From CAWFPR01 sp963817635 (GTDB taxonomy: Bacteria > Acidobacteriota > Vicinamibacteria > Vicinamibacterales > 2-12-FULL-66-21): 64,000 nt of DNA. Numbering within the stretch: the first letter of the stretch is position 1; every line of letters starts with the position of its first letter. A program made the translations under genes and the position numbers. Under the pieces are notes generated by a model, which ran no database searches, was not told where the DNA came from, and saw only the letters and a program-made list of their open reading frames with translations. The stretch lies in contig CAWFPR010000010.1 of the NCBI GenBank assembly GCA_963817635.1, positions 1 to 64,000 on the forward strand, written 5' to 3'. Of the stretch, positions 47,014-56,241 are shown piece by piece.

Positions 47014-48753
47014 TCAGGCGGCCTGCCGCTCCACCCGTCCGCGCAGTCCCTCGATGGCTGCGCCGATCTCCCGCAGTTCCTGCTCTGTGGAGCGGAGCTT
47101 CTCCCCTTCGGCGCGGACGAAGCGGCTGTACGGCGCGATGCGTTCGCGGATACGGGGGGCACTCGCCGCGATTTCGTGCGTGAACTCCGAGCGCAACGCC
47201 TCTGAGAGGCGCTGGCGCAGCGCGGCGATCTTCCGGCGCATCTGTTCCTTCGCGCGCTCGCGCCTGGCCGGCAGGACGAAGAAGCCGATGGCCGCCATCA
47301 CCGACGCCATGAGGACACCGGTCACGTCGGCCGCGGCCGTCGTCGCCACAAAGGCGACGATAGCGCCCAGCCCGAGCGCACCGGCGCCGGCCGCCGCCGC
47401 CGTCGCAACCGCGTTGCGGGCGCTGTCGGCCAGAGCGCTGGCTTCGCGGCGTCGGTCGTAGCTGTCGACCACGCGCTGGGCCTCCCGGCCGACCGACTCG
47501 ATCAGCCGCGCGCGGTCGTAGTGGAACCGGGCGCCGTCCTGATCGCCGACTATCCGATCGTGGTGCTGGCGCCGGCGCTCCGACAGATGCCGCGACACCT
47601 CCTGCCACTGCTGCAGATCCGCATCGACCAGCCAGTCCACCAGTTCGTTGACCTTGCGCTCGATCTGCCGGGGCGCGTCAGCCACGACCTGCTGCTCGAA
47701 CCCCTGCTGCATCCGGCTGCGATTGAGCAGATCCATGACCCGCCCGATACGCAGCGTGTCGTCGAAGTACTGCTGCCCGCGCTGTTCCATGTCGAGCAGG
47801 ATGCGATCGATGTCGGCCATGCGGAACTCGAAGTCGCGAAGCCGATCCTCCTGGTACACCACGAGCTGCCGCTCCACCTGGTCGAGCGTGGTGAAGTCCT
47901 CCTGCAGCAGCGCCGTCCGGTCGCCGACGACCGCGAGATGCCGCTCGACCAGGGCGCCGCCGACGCCCAGCGGATTGAGCAGCTTCAGGTGCACGCGGCT
48001 TGGCGAGTCGAGCGTGCCGCGAATGTAGGCCTCGAGCGCCTCGAAGCGGCTGTCGGCCCAGACGGCCTGGTCGCCTTCCTTCGCCCGCAGGGCGAGCCGC
48101 GCGCTCACCGGGAATACGTCGGGTCCGAACCCGAGCAGCGTGCGGGCGCTCTCGCGCACGAACGCGACGACCTCCTGCACGTCGGCATCGGTGCCCAGGA
48201 TGTCGATCTTGTTGATGACGATGACGACCTTCTTGCCCCAGGCCCGCACCTTCTCCAGGAACGCCCGCTCGCTTTCGGTGAACGGGCGGTCCGCCGACGT
48301 CACGAACAGCACGAGGTCGGATCGGGGCACGAAATCGGCGGTGATCGCCTCGTGCTCGCGGATGATGGCGTTGGTCCCCGGCGTGTCGACGATGTGCACC
48401 TCGCGCAGGATCGGCGCCGGCGCGGTGATCACGTGCAGCGACGCGTCCCTGGCGACCCGGCCCGGCGCCTCGCCGAACTGCAGCACGTTGATCTGGGATG
48501 TGGTCGGCGTCACCCCCTCCTGCACCACGCGGCTGCCGAGCAGCGCATTGATGAAGGCGCTCTTCCCGGCGTTGAACTCGCCGACAATGACGAGCAGGAA
48601 GAGTTCGTCGAGCTGGTCGACGGACGCGCTCAGCGTGGCCTGCTGCTCGGGCGCGGCCTCGAACCGCGCCAGCGCCGTCTGGAGGCGAGACAGGACACGG
48701 CGTTCCTCGCGAAGGAGCTCATCCTGCTCGTCGGTGAGGATTTTCTTCAGCAT
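47014..48753 (-). CDS. Bacterial dynamin-like GTPase
   Basis: A 579-residue dynamin-family GTPase. Motifs are G1 GEFNAGKS at residues 58-65, G3 DTPG at 123-126, and G4 NKID at 181-184. After the GTPase come long helical segments (stalk), then a glycine/alanine-rich membrane-active hairpin (NAVATAAAAGAGALGLGAIVAFVATTAAADVTGVL) and a C-terminal coiled coil (REIGAAIEGLRGRVERQ). Such proteins bind and remodel membranes. The gene is alone, without the usual tandem partner. It is downstream of the desaturase gene with a 36-base gap, so a membrane-lipid link is possible. Confidence 0.85.
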   Translation of the reverse strand: MLKKILTDEQDELLREERRVLSRLQTALARFEAAPEQQATLSASVDQLDELFLLVIVGEFNAGKSAFINALLGSRVVQEGVTPTTSQINVLQFGEAPGRVARDASLHVITAPAPILREVHIVDTPGTNAIIREHEAITADFVPRSDLVLFVTSADRPFTESERAFLEKVRAWGKKVVIVINKIDILGTDADVQEVVAFVRESARTLLGFGPDVFPVSARLALRAKEGDQAVWADSRFEALEAYIRGTLDSPSRVHLKLLNPLGVGGALVERHLAVVGDRTALLQEDFTTLDQVERQLVVYQEDRLRDFEFRMADIDRILLDMEQRGQQYFDDTLRIGRVMDLLNRSRMQQGFEQQVVADAPRQIERKVNELVDWLVDADLQQWQEVSRHLSERRRQHHDRIVGDQDGARFHYDRARLIESVGREAQRVVDSYDRRREASALADSARNAVATAAAAGAGALGLGAIVAFVATTAAADVTGVLMASVMAAIGFFVLPARRERAKEQMRRKIAALRQRLSEALRSEFTHEIAASAPRIRERIAPYSRFVRAEGEKLRSTEQELREIGAAIEGLRGRVERQAA

Positions 48754-48789
48754 GGCCCAGCTGGATCGTGCAGGAATGAGGCCATCAGC

Positions 48790-49785
48790 TCAAGGGAAAA
48801 GGGCGACGCCCGGGTGCCGGGCCGCGGAGTCGTCGCGGCTCCAGTCGGTGTGCGGCGCATGGTTCTCCACGATCCAGCCGTACACGAGCCGGCCGTAGCT
48901 CTGCCAGCGCATGCGCTTGCGTTCGTAGAACGGCACCAGCGCGCTCTGCAGCGCCGGCAGGCGATAGAGCGGCACGCCCGGGAAATAGTGGTGTTCCAGG
49001 TGGTAGTTCGAGTTCAGGTACGCGAAATCCCAGAACCAGTGCCCCCGCATCAGGGTTCCCCACTTCGCGGGGTCTGTCGGATCGATGTCGTAGTGCTGCC
49101 CGAGGCGGTTCAGCGTGAAGGCGATCGGGAAGACGAAGAACACGGGGATGATGCTCGTGCGCAGCGCGGCGTAGAAGCCGAAGAAGAACCAGAGGGCCGC
49201 AAGCGCGCCCAGATGGGCCCCGAGCGACACCCTCCGCTCCCAGGCGATGGTCCGCTGCAGCGCCGGCGGGTAGGTCGACGACTCGCGCCGCGCGGCGCGA
49301 AAGTAGATCGGAAACAACGCAGGCGTGGCATACAGCAGCTTGTACCAGCGCGCGTTCACCTTCGGCGACAGGTGATGCCGCTTGGGATCGTCATCCTCGG
49401 ACCCGAGCTCGGCGTGATGGTCCAGGTGCCACCGCGTGAACTGGCTCGCCGAAATGCCGCTCGGTATCGCGTAGAACAGCCCCAGGACCCGCGTCGCGAA
49501 CGGCCGCTTCCGCTCGAACACCAGGTGATGCAGCACCTCGTGCAGCAGCACGGTGAAATTGAAGATCGTGAAGCCCTGGACGAACGCCAGCGGAATCCAG
49601 ATCAGTGGATTCCGAAAATGGACGAGCCCCCAGGTTGCCGCCGCGAGGATCGCGAACTGGCGCCCCGCGAGCAGGAAATGCCGGACGGCGGATTTCCGGT
49701 GCAGGTCGCGCATCTGCTCCCGCGAGACGACCTCGCCCAGCTCAGCCCGAAGGCCGGCGGTGTGCTGCGAGTAGTAGTGGGACAC
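48790..49785 (-). CDS. Membrane fatty-acid desaturase
   Basis: A 331-residue integral membrane di-iron enzyme. Three histidine boxes are visible: HEVLHH at residues 82-87, HLDHH in the next loop, and NYHLEHHYFPGVPLYRLP near the C-terminus. Two pairs of hydrophobic helices lie between the boxes. These features fit acyl-lipid or acyl-CoA desaturases; position specificity cannot be told. An electron donor is not encoded next to it. Regulation of membrane fluidity is the likely role. Confidence 0.88.
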   Translation of the reverse strand: MSHYYSQHTAGLRAELGEVVSREQMRDLHRKSAVRHFLLAGRQFAILAAATWGLVHFRNPLIWIPLAFVQGFTIFNFTVLLHEVLHHLVFERKRPFATRVLGLFYAIPSGISASQFTRWHLDHHAELGSEDDDPKRHHLSPKVNARWYKLLYATPALFPIYFRAARRESSTYPPALQRTIAWERRVSLGAHLGALAALWFFFGFYAALRTSIIPVFFVFPIAFTLNRLGQHYDIDPTDPAKWGTLMRGHWFWDFAYLNSNYHLEHHYFPGVPLYRLPALQSALVPFYERKRMRWQSYGRLVYGWIVENHAPHTDWSRDDSAARHPGVALFP

Positions 49786-49861
49786 GTCGAAAATGATTGT
49801 AGCAGGGGCCGGCCAGGGCCCGCTGGAGCCGGCCCGGCGGGCCGGCAGGTGATTCGTCCGG

Positions 49862-50860
49862 CTATTCCTCCGCCGGGATCGGGATTTTCGTGCGGCCGAC
49901 GCGCGTGAGCGCCACCCCGACGAGCACCGCCGCGGCGCCGCCAGCCTTGGTCGCGCCGAGCGGCTCGCCCAGAACGGTGACCGCCGTCAGCAGGGCGACG
50001 ATCGGCACGACATTCGAGTAGACCGCCGTGCGGGCGCTGCCGATCTCGCGAACGGCCGCGTACCAGATGGTGTACCAGACGCACAGGGCGAACAGCGCCG
50101 AATACACGAGCGCAACCCAGGTGCCCGCGCTGATGCCCGTCCACCGGACGCCGAGCAGGTGCGGCGTGAGGGCCGCGAGATACAGCGCGGTTCCGATCGT
50201 CATCGACACGCCCGTGACGCCCACGGGCGAGTGCCGGACCATCAGCGGGCGCGCGCCGATCGTGAAGGCCGCCCAGCAGGCGACCGCGCCCAGGATCTTG
50301 AGGTCGCCCGCGAGCGAACTGCCTTCGAGCGTGGCGCCGTGACCGACGACCACGTAGATGCCGGTCACCGACAGCGCGGCGCCCGCCCAGTGGAGCGGGC
50401 TGACGCGGTCCAGCCCGAGCGCGGCGCTGACCAGCGCGATGACCACCGGCGTCGCTGCCAGCATCAACGAGCTGTTCGCCACGCTGGTTTCCGCCAGCCC
50501 CGAGATGAACAGGTACTGGTAGAGCGAGTGTCCGACGACCCCGAGGGCGGCCAGGCCGAGCCAGTCCCTTCGCGTGATCGGCGCGGGTGAATGGAAGATG
50601 CTCGCGATGGATGTTCCGGCTGGCGGGGGGGTCGCGGCCGTCAGACCGAAGCGGCGCAGCCCGAAGATGATGGTCAGAAACACCGACGACGCCAGGACCA
50701 TCCGCACCGCATTGAAGGCCTGCGGGTCCATCTCGCGGAACGCGTGCTTGACGATCGAGTAGTTGGTGCCCCAGATCAGGGTCATCACGAGCAGCAGGAC
50801 GTCGATGCGGGACGCCCGACCACGGATCGCACGGACGACGCGGATCGGAGACCTAACCAC
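49862..50860 (-). CDS. EamA/DMT-superfamily transporter
   Basis: A 332-residue protein with about ten helices and two EamA repeats. Segments IWGTNYSIVKHAFREMDPQAFNAVRMVLAS and LSVTGIYVVVGHG ... GAVACWAAFTIGARPLMVRH are typical. The family exports small metabolites, including amino acids. The start is uncertain: GTG 50860 makes the first 18 residues from a repeat (ATCGGA-type) tract. No substrate is predicted. Confidence 0.8.
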   Translation of the reverse strand: MVRSPIRVVRAIRGRASRIDVLLLVMTLIWGTNYSIVKHAFREMDPQAFNAVRMVLASSVFLTIIFGLRRFGLTAATPPPAGTSIASIFHSPAPITRRDWLGLAALGVVGHSLYQYLFISGLAETSVANSSLMLAATPVVIALVSAALGLDRVSPLHWAGAALSVTGIYVVVGHGATLEGSSLAGDLKILGAVACWAAFTIGARPLMVRHSPVGVTGVSMTIGTALYLAALTPHLLGVRWTGISAGTWVALVYSALFALCVWYTIWYAAVREIGSARTAVYSNVVPIVALLTAVTVLGEPLGATKAGGAAAVLVGVALTRVGRTKIPIPAEE

Positions 50861-50930
50861 AGATCACACAGATCACACTGATCGGAGAACGGGCCACGGA
50901 TCGCGGGGATCGGGTGACCACGGATCGGCG
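50821..50930. repeat. Degenerate ACCACGGATC repeat tract
   Basis: Short units such as CCACGGATCG, GATCACACAG and GACCACGGATCGG recur across the end of the EamA gene and into the 211-base spacer. The rest of the spacer up to atpE (50931-51071) holds no recognisable gene, and no clear intrinsic terminator for atpE was found. Confidence 0.6.
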
Positions 50931-51071
50931 CCGACAATCCCGTGGTCGCCGGGCCGCAAGTCCGTGAAGTCCGTTGTGAAAAACAAACGGGAGGAGGACC
51001 CGGCCGATTGGTGTGACGAACCGGTCGGGTTCCCGCTCCCGTGAAGACGGCCAGATATCGGGTGGCTGCCT

Positions 51072-51419
51072 TTATCCCCCGAACGGATTGAGGAAGAACA
51101 GAATCAGCGAAATCAGCAGCACGTAGATGACCAGTGACTCGATCAGCACCAGCCCCAGGATGAGCGCGCCGCGGATGTCGCCGGCCGCACTCGGGTTGCG
51201 GGCGATCGCCTCGGCCGCCGCGCTGACCGCGCGGCCCTGGCCGAGCGCCGCGAGTCCCGCGGCAAACGCCAGCGCGAAACCGGCCGTAATGATCGACCAG
51301 CGGATCATCTCGGTGTGGCCAGCAGCCGCCGCTGCCGTGTCCTGCGCGTAAACCGGCGCGAACACGCCGGCAACCAGCACCAGTGCAAATGTCAGAACGG
51401 AACGTTTACTCACGACCAC
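51072..51419 (-). CDS. atpE: F0F1 ATP synthase subunit c, sodium-type ion site
   Basis: A 115-residue proteolipid with an N-terminal signal-like helix (residues 1-25), unusual for this subunit but seen in some phyla. The two ring helices are joined by the RNP loop (AIARNP). The ion-carrying residue is Glu94. Around it, Gln61, Ser95 and Tyr99 sit exactly as Gln32, Ser66 and Tyr70 sit relative to Glu65 in the sodium-dependent c ring of Ilyobacter tartaricus (33 and 5 residues apart). The Val63 position is Leu. Sodium coupling is therefore plausible. It ends the atpZ-I-B-E unit. Confidence 0.92.
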   Translation of the reverse strand: MVVSKRSVLTFALVLVAGVFAPVYAQDTAAAAAGHTEMIRWSIITAGFALAFAAGLAALGQGRAVSAAAEAIARNPSAAGDIRGALILGLVLIESLVIYVLLISLILFFLNPFGG

Positions 51420-51473
51420 AGCCTCCTCTTGACCTTTCCCAGACCCTGAACCCCGATGAACCGGAACGTCTGC

Positions 51474-52283
51474 TCACGCCGCCGCCGGCGCCTCATGGCC
51501 GCTTGGTGCATCGTGCCCATGCTCGTCGACATGGTGTTCGACCGCCACGGCTCCCTGCAGGTAGATGATGGACAGGAGCACGAAGATGAATGCCTGCAGG
51601 CCGCCCGTAATGAGCCCGAGCAACATCATCGGCAACGGCACCAGGAACGGGATGATGCTGAAGAGGATGATGATCACGAGCTCTTCGCCGAAGATGTTGC
51701 CGAACAGACGCAGCGAAAGCGACAGCACACGCGAGAGGTGGCTGATGATCTCGATGACGAACATGAGCGGCGCGATGAACACCGGCGCGCCAGGCGGGGC
51801 GGCGAAGTGCCAGATGTACTTGAACAGCCCCTGCGTCCTGATGCCCTGGTAGTGGTAGTACACCCAGATGGTGAGCGCGCAGCCGAGCGTCACGTTGATG
51901 CTGCTGGTCGGCGCCATCAGTCCGGGCACCAGCCCCATGTAGTTGCCCATGAGGATGAAGATGCCGAGCGTGCCGATGAGCGGCAGAAAGCGGGCGCCGG
52001 TCGGACCGATCCACTCTTCGAGCAGGCCGACGATCGCGCGCACGCCGTCTTCCATGAGGATCTGGAACCGGCCGGGATGTTCGACGCTCAGGCGCGAGCG
52101 AACCACGAGCGACACGATCGTCATGGTGATGACGATCAGCAGGACCATCACCAGATAGTTCGGAATCACCGGGTGATCCGCCGAGAAGTGAAAGCCCATG
52201 GGCTCGAGCGCCGCCTGGACGAGCGGCCCGAGGAGGGAGTTCACGAACTGGACGATCCAGAGCTTGTGTTCTATCTTGTCCAT
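51474..52283 (-). CDS. atpB: F0F1 ATP synthase subunit a
   Basis: A 269-residue membrane protein from ATG 52283. The essential Arg of the a subunit is in LSLSLRLFGNIFGEELV. MGNYMGLVPGLMAPTSSINVTLGCAL and the C-terminal LQAFIFVLLSIIYLQGAVAVEHH are family text. It forms the half-channels that load ions onto the c ring. The His-rich C-terminal tail is an oddity. The atpE gene follows after 54 bases; atpF, H, A, G, D and C are not in the window. Confidence 0.93.
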   Translation of the reverse strand: MDKIEHKLWIVQFVNSLLGPLVQAALEPMGFHFSADHPVIPNYLVMVLLIVITMTIVSLVVRSRLSVEHPGRFQILMEDGVRAIVGLLEEWIGPTGARFLPLIGTLGIFILMGNYMGLVPGLMAPTSSINVTLGCALTIWVYYHYQGIRTQGLFKYIWHFAAPPGAPVFIAPLMFVIEIISHLSRVLSLSLRLFGNIFGEELVIIILFSIIPFLVPLPMMLLGLITGGLQAFIFVLLSIIYLQGAVAVEHHVDEHGHDAPSGHEAPAAA

Positions 52284-52336
52284 CAGACTCTCGTCGCGCT
52301 CCGCGCCGTATCGACGGGATCCGCGACGTGCCGATT

Positions 52337-52762
52337 CTACTTCTTCAAGAGGAGGCGGAGGGCTTCGACCGAAGCCGCCGCCACGACCGAGGACGCGCCC
52401 ACCAGCAGCCCCACGGGATGCAGGCGCAAACGCGCAATCATAACGTACGCCAGAACGGCGAGTAAAGCGTACCGGCCGGCCAGTTTGGTGACCGTCCAAG
52501 CCAGATTAGGGAGATTGGGGGCCCGCTTCGGCGGCCGGCCCACGGGCTGATCGCCCCCTGTTCGCCCCCCCACCGTGTTCACCAGGCCGTTCACGCCCGA
52601 CGCAATCGCCCGGTAGCTGACCGCGATCAGCACGCCGCCACCCAGGACCGCGAGCGGCGCCGCCGGCGCGCCGCGCCCGATGACGAGGGCGGCCGCCGCC
52701 ATGGCGAGGCACGCGACGACCGAGGTCCGCTCGATTCGCCGCAGCATCGGGTCGGCGCGCAC
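52337..52762 (-). CDS. atpI: AtpI-like ATP synthase accessory protein
   Basis: A 141-residue protein with four hydrophobic segments (VVACLAMAAAALVIG, AVLGGGVLIAVSYRAIA, YALLAVLAYVMIA and PVGLLVGASSVVAAAS VEAL), matching subunit I or AtpI by layout and position. AtpI proteins help assemble the c ring. The middle (GGRTGGDQPVGRPPKRAP) is a polar loop. It is immediately downstream of atpZ, with a one-base gap. Sequence similarity alone is modest; context is the main evidence. Confidence 0.7.
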   Translation of the reverse strand: MRADPMLRRIERTSVVACLAMAAAALVIGRGAPAAPLAVLGGGVLIAVSYRAIASGVNGLVNTVGGRTGGDQPVGRPPKRAPNLPNLAWTVTKLAGRYALLAVLAYVMIARLRLHPVGLLVGASSVVAAASVEALRLLLKK

Positions 52763-52763
52763 G

Positions 52764-52997
52764 CTACTTCAGGAACCGGCCGGCGGTGCGGTAGACGTTG
52801 AGAATGCCCGCCACGAGGCCGAGAAAGAAGAACAGGAAGAACAGCCAGGGACTCGTGCCCAGCCAGTTGTCCAGCAACGTGCCGAACCACGCGCCGATGA
52901 CGATGGCCAGCACGAACGCAATTCCGACCGTGCTGAGTGCCCCCATCTGTCGGACGGTGTCGGACAGCGGTTTCTTGTCAGGCGCCATGGCCGCCAT
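52764..52997 (-). CDS. atpZ: AtpZ/AtpI-family small membrane protein
   Basis: A 77-residue protein with two helices (STVGIAFVLAIVIGAWFGTLLDNWLG and WLFFLFFFLGLVAGILNVYRTAG). The GxWFGxxLDxWxGTxPW motif is typical of the AtpZ group encoded before atpI in many atp operons. It may support ion uptake or ATP synthase assembly. It begins the atp unit 63 bases after nuoN, with no clear promoter in the gap. Confidence 0.85.
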   Translation of the reverse strand: MAAMAPDKKPLSDTVRQMGALSTVGIAFVLAIVIGAWFGTLLDNWLGTSPWLFFLFFFLGLVAGILNVYRTAGRFLK

Positions 52998-53060
52998 GAT
53001 ACTCCGCGGCCCGCGTCGCGACCCGCCTGGCGGTTGTCCGCTTCCCTGCCGGCCCGGGAA

Positions 53061-54566
53061 TCAGCGGAGGCCCAGCGCCGGGGCGGCCCCCAGCGAGAGC
53101 GCCGAGGCCTGCGCGAACTCGAAGAGCTGGCGCGGATAGACCCCCAGGCCAATCGTGGCGATGACCGCGACGATCAGCACGGCCGCGAGCGCCGGCGATA
53201 TCCGGAACGGCGTCGGTTCCTCGTCAGCCTTGGAGATCCACATGAAGACGACGACGCGGACGTAGTAGTAGAGCGACAGCGCGCTGTTGGCCACGCCGAT
53301 GACCGCGAGCCAGACGTAGCCGGCGTCGATCGCCGCGCCGAACACCCACAGCTTGCCCATGAACCCGGCCGTCGGCGGGATGCCGCCGAGCGACAGCATG
53401 AAGAGCAGCATCGCGATCGCCGCGCCCGGGTGTGTCGCGTAGAGCCCGGTCAGGTCCTTCAGCTCGTCGCCGATGATGTCCTTGCGGCGCAGCATCGTGA
53501 CGACGGCGAACGCGCCCATCTGCATGAAGGCGTAGATCATCAGGTACACGAGCGCGGCGGTGATCCCGCGGGTGGTGCCCGCCACGATCCCGATGAGCAC
53601 GTAGCCGGCGTGCGCGATCGACGAATACGCGAGCAGCCGCTTCGTGTTGCCCTGCGAAAGCGCCGCGAGGTTCCCGACGGTCATCGTCATGACCGCCAGC
53701 ACGTAGAACAGGCCGCTCCAGCCGAGCGGCATGCCCCAGATGGCGCCGAGGCCATCGACGCGGAACGCGGGGAGCCCTTCGACGAAAATCCGGAGCAGCA
53801 TCGCGAACGACGCCGCCTTCGAGCCGACCGACAGGAACGCAGTAATCGGTGTCGGCGCGCCTTCGTACACGTCCGGGGCCCACATATGGAACGGGACGGC
53901 GGCGATCTTGAAACCGATGCCGGCAACGAGCAGCATCACCGCAAACGGCAGGAGCAGCCCGCCGTCGCCGGCCGCGAGCGACGTCGCGATCACGCGCAGG
54001 TGGGTCGAGCCGGTCAGCCCGTAGAGCAGCGACATGCCATAGAGCAGGATGGCGAGCGAGAACGCGCCGAGCACGAAGTACTTGATGGCCGCTTCGTTCG
54101 ACCGGCGGCTCGGACGGATGTAGCCGACGAGCACGTAGAACGACACCGCCATCGTCTCGAGGCCGATGAAGATCGTGATGAGATCCACGCCGCCCGCCAT
54201 GAACATCATGCCGAGCGTCGCGCAGAGGACGAGGAAGTAGTACTCGCCAGGGCGCACGTGCTCGGCCGTCAGGTACTTCGGCGACATCATGACCGTCAGG
54301 GCGGCCGACAGCAGGAAGATGACCTTGAAGAACAGCCCGAATCCGTCGATGGCGACCAGGTCGCGCGCGACGGTCGTGTTGAGCCCGACGCCGGGAAGCA
54401 GGGCCACGGCCGCCAGCCCCAGGATCGCGACCGACACCCACGCGAGCCACCGCTCCCTGTCGCGCGGCAGCAGCACGTCGAGCACCAGCACGAGGAGCGA
54501 TCCCGCCGTCAGGACGAGCTCCGGCAGGAGGTAGTAGAAATCCGCGGACGAGAACCCGGCCGGCAT
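53061..54566 (-). CDS. nuoN: NADH-quinone oxidoreductase subunit N
   Basis: A 501-residue antiporter-like subunit of complex I. GLETMAVSFYVLVGYIRPSRRSNEAAIKYFVLGAFS and FKIAAVPFHMWAPDVYEGAPTPITAFLSVGSKAASFA contain the conserved Glu and Lys residues of the proton path. About 14 helices are predicted. Its ATG (54566) is one base from the nuoM stop. It is full length and undamaged. Confidence 0.94.
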   Translation of the reverse strand: MPAGFSSADFYYLLPELVLTAGSLLVLVLDVLLPRDRERWLAWVSVAILGLAAVALLPGVGLNTTVARDLVAIDGFGLFFKVIFLLSAALTVMMSPKYLTAEHVRPGEYYFLVLCATLGMMFMAGGVDLITIFIGLETMAVSFYVLVGYIRPSRRSNEAAIKYFVLGAFSLAILLYGMSLLYGLTGSTHLRVIATSLAAGDGGLLLPFAVMLLVAGIGFKIAAVPFHMWAPDVYEGAPTPITAFLSVGSKAASFAMLLRIFVEGLPAFRVDGLGAIWGMPLGWSGLFYVLAVMTMTVGNLAALSQGNTKRLLAYSSIAHAGYVLIGIVAGTTRGITAALVYLMIYAFMQMGAFAVVTMLRRKDIIGDELKDLTGLYATHPGAAIAMLLFMLSLGGIPPTAGFMGKLWVFGAAIDAGYVWLAVIGVANSALSLYYYVRVVVFMWISKADEEPTPFRISPALAAVLIVAVIATIGLGVYPRQLFEFAQASALSLGAAPALGLR

Positions 54567-54567
54567 G

Positions 54568-56237
54568 TTAGTGTGCGCCCCCGGCGTGTTTGACCGGCGC
54601 GGCCGCCGGCGCCGTCTCCGGCACCGCCGGGCACGGAGGCGTCATCAGGAGGCCCGGAGGGGCCGTGGCGCCGGCGTCAGCAGCGGCGGCGACGCCCGGC
54701 GTCAGGCAGTCGGCGGCTTTCGCGAGCGCCGGGCCGTACTTGTCCCCGTTGACCCGCATGACCACGCGGTTCACCGCCGGCTCGAGCCGCCGCAGGATCG
54801 GCGTCGGATAGATCCCGATCCAGATCGCCAGCGCGATGAGCGGCGCGAAGGTGAGGAACTCGCGTCCGTTGAGGTCCTTCAGACCGGCGTTCGCCGGATT
54901 CTCGATCTTGCCGAACATCGTCCGCTGGTAGAGCCACAGCATGTAGGCCGCGCCGAGGACGATGCCGCTGGCCGCAACGGCCGCGTACCACTTGTGGACG
55001 ACGTAGACCCCCTGGAGGATCAGGATCTCGCCGATGAACCCGTTCAACGCGGGCAGGCCGATCGACGACATCGTCATGATGAGGAACACGGCGGCGAAGA
55101 CCGGCATGTTCTTCGACAGCCCGCCGTACTCGGAGATCTCGCGGGTGTGCCGCCGCTCGTACACGATGCCCACGATCAGGAAGAGCGCGCCGGTCGAGAT
55201 GCCGTGGTTCAGCTGCTGGACGATGCTGCCGGTGAGGCCCAGCGGCGTCAGGGCGAACATGCCGAGCATCACCATCGCCATGTGGCTCACGCTCGAGTAG
55301 GCGACGAGACGCTTCCAGTCGGTCTGGGCGAGCGCCACGAGGGCGCCGTAGACGATGCCGATCACCGAGAGGCCGATCATCATGGGGACGAACTCCCGCG
55401 TCGCGTCCGGCAGGATCGGGAGGCTGAACCGGATGAACCCGTATGTTCCCATCTTCAGGAGAACAGCCGCCAGGATCACCGAGCCGGCGGTCGGGGCGTC
55501 CGTGTGGGCGTCGGGCAGCCAGGTGTGGAACGGGAACATCGGGACCTTCACGGCGAAGCCGAGGAAGAAGGCCAGGAACACCCACCACTGCAGGTTGCGC
55601 GGCAGGGTCATCTGCTGGAACACCGTGATGTCGAACGTGCCCGGGTTGCCCAGAACTCTGCGCATAGTAGAAGTAGAGCGCGAGGATGCCGAGGAGCATC
55701 ACGACGCTGCCGACCAGGGTGTAGAGGAAGAACTTGATCGCCGAGTAGAGGCGGCGCCCGCCGCCCCAGATGCCGATGAGGAAATACATCGGCACGAGCA
55801 TCACTTCCCAGAAGAGGAAGAACAGCAGGAAGTCGAGCGAGACGAACGCGCCAATCATGCCCGTCTGGAGGACGAGCAGGAAGATGTAGTACTCCTTCAC
55901 CCGCTCGGTGATGGCGGTCCAGGACGACAGGATCGCGATGGACCCCATCATCGTGGTCAGCAGGATCAGCAACACGCTGAAGCCGTCCACGCCGAGGAAG
56001 TAGCTCGCGCCGATCGACGGGATCCACTCCGCCCGCTCGACGAACTGCCACTGCCGCGCCGCCGGGCTCGTAGCGGAACCAGAGCGGCAGCGAGACGAGC
56101 AGGCCCAGGAAGGCGACGAGGTTGGCAATCCACCGGATGGCGTTCTCCTGGCGCTTGTTGACGAACAGCAGCAGGATCGCGCCGGCCAGCGGCGTGAACA
56201 GGATGACCGAGAGCAGGTGATTCTGGAAGAAAGTCAT
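54568..56237 (-). CDS. nuoM: NADH-quinone oxidoreductase subunit M (two frameshifts)
   Basis: About 555 residues in three frames. Part 1 (MTFFQNHLLSVILFTPLAGA ... LWFRYEPG) runs to an extra base near 56057-56066. Part 2 (RQWQFVERAEWIPSIGASYF LGVDGFSVLLILLTT ... FFLFWEVMLVPMYFLIGIWG) contains the conserved Glu. A second extra base near 55654-55656 precedes part 3 (LGNPGTFDITVFQQMTLP ... VKVPMFPFHTWLPDAHTDAPTAGSVILAAVLLKMGTYG) with the conserved Lys. NuoM is an antiporter-like proton-pumping subunit. The last 45 residues are Ala/Pro-rich. The breaks look like assembly errors in one conserved gene. Confidence 0.92.
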
Positions 56238-56241
56238 ATGG

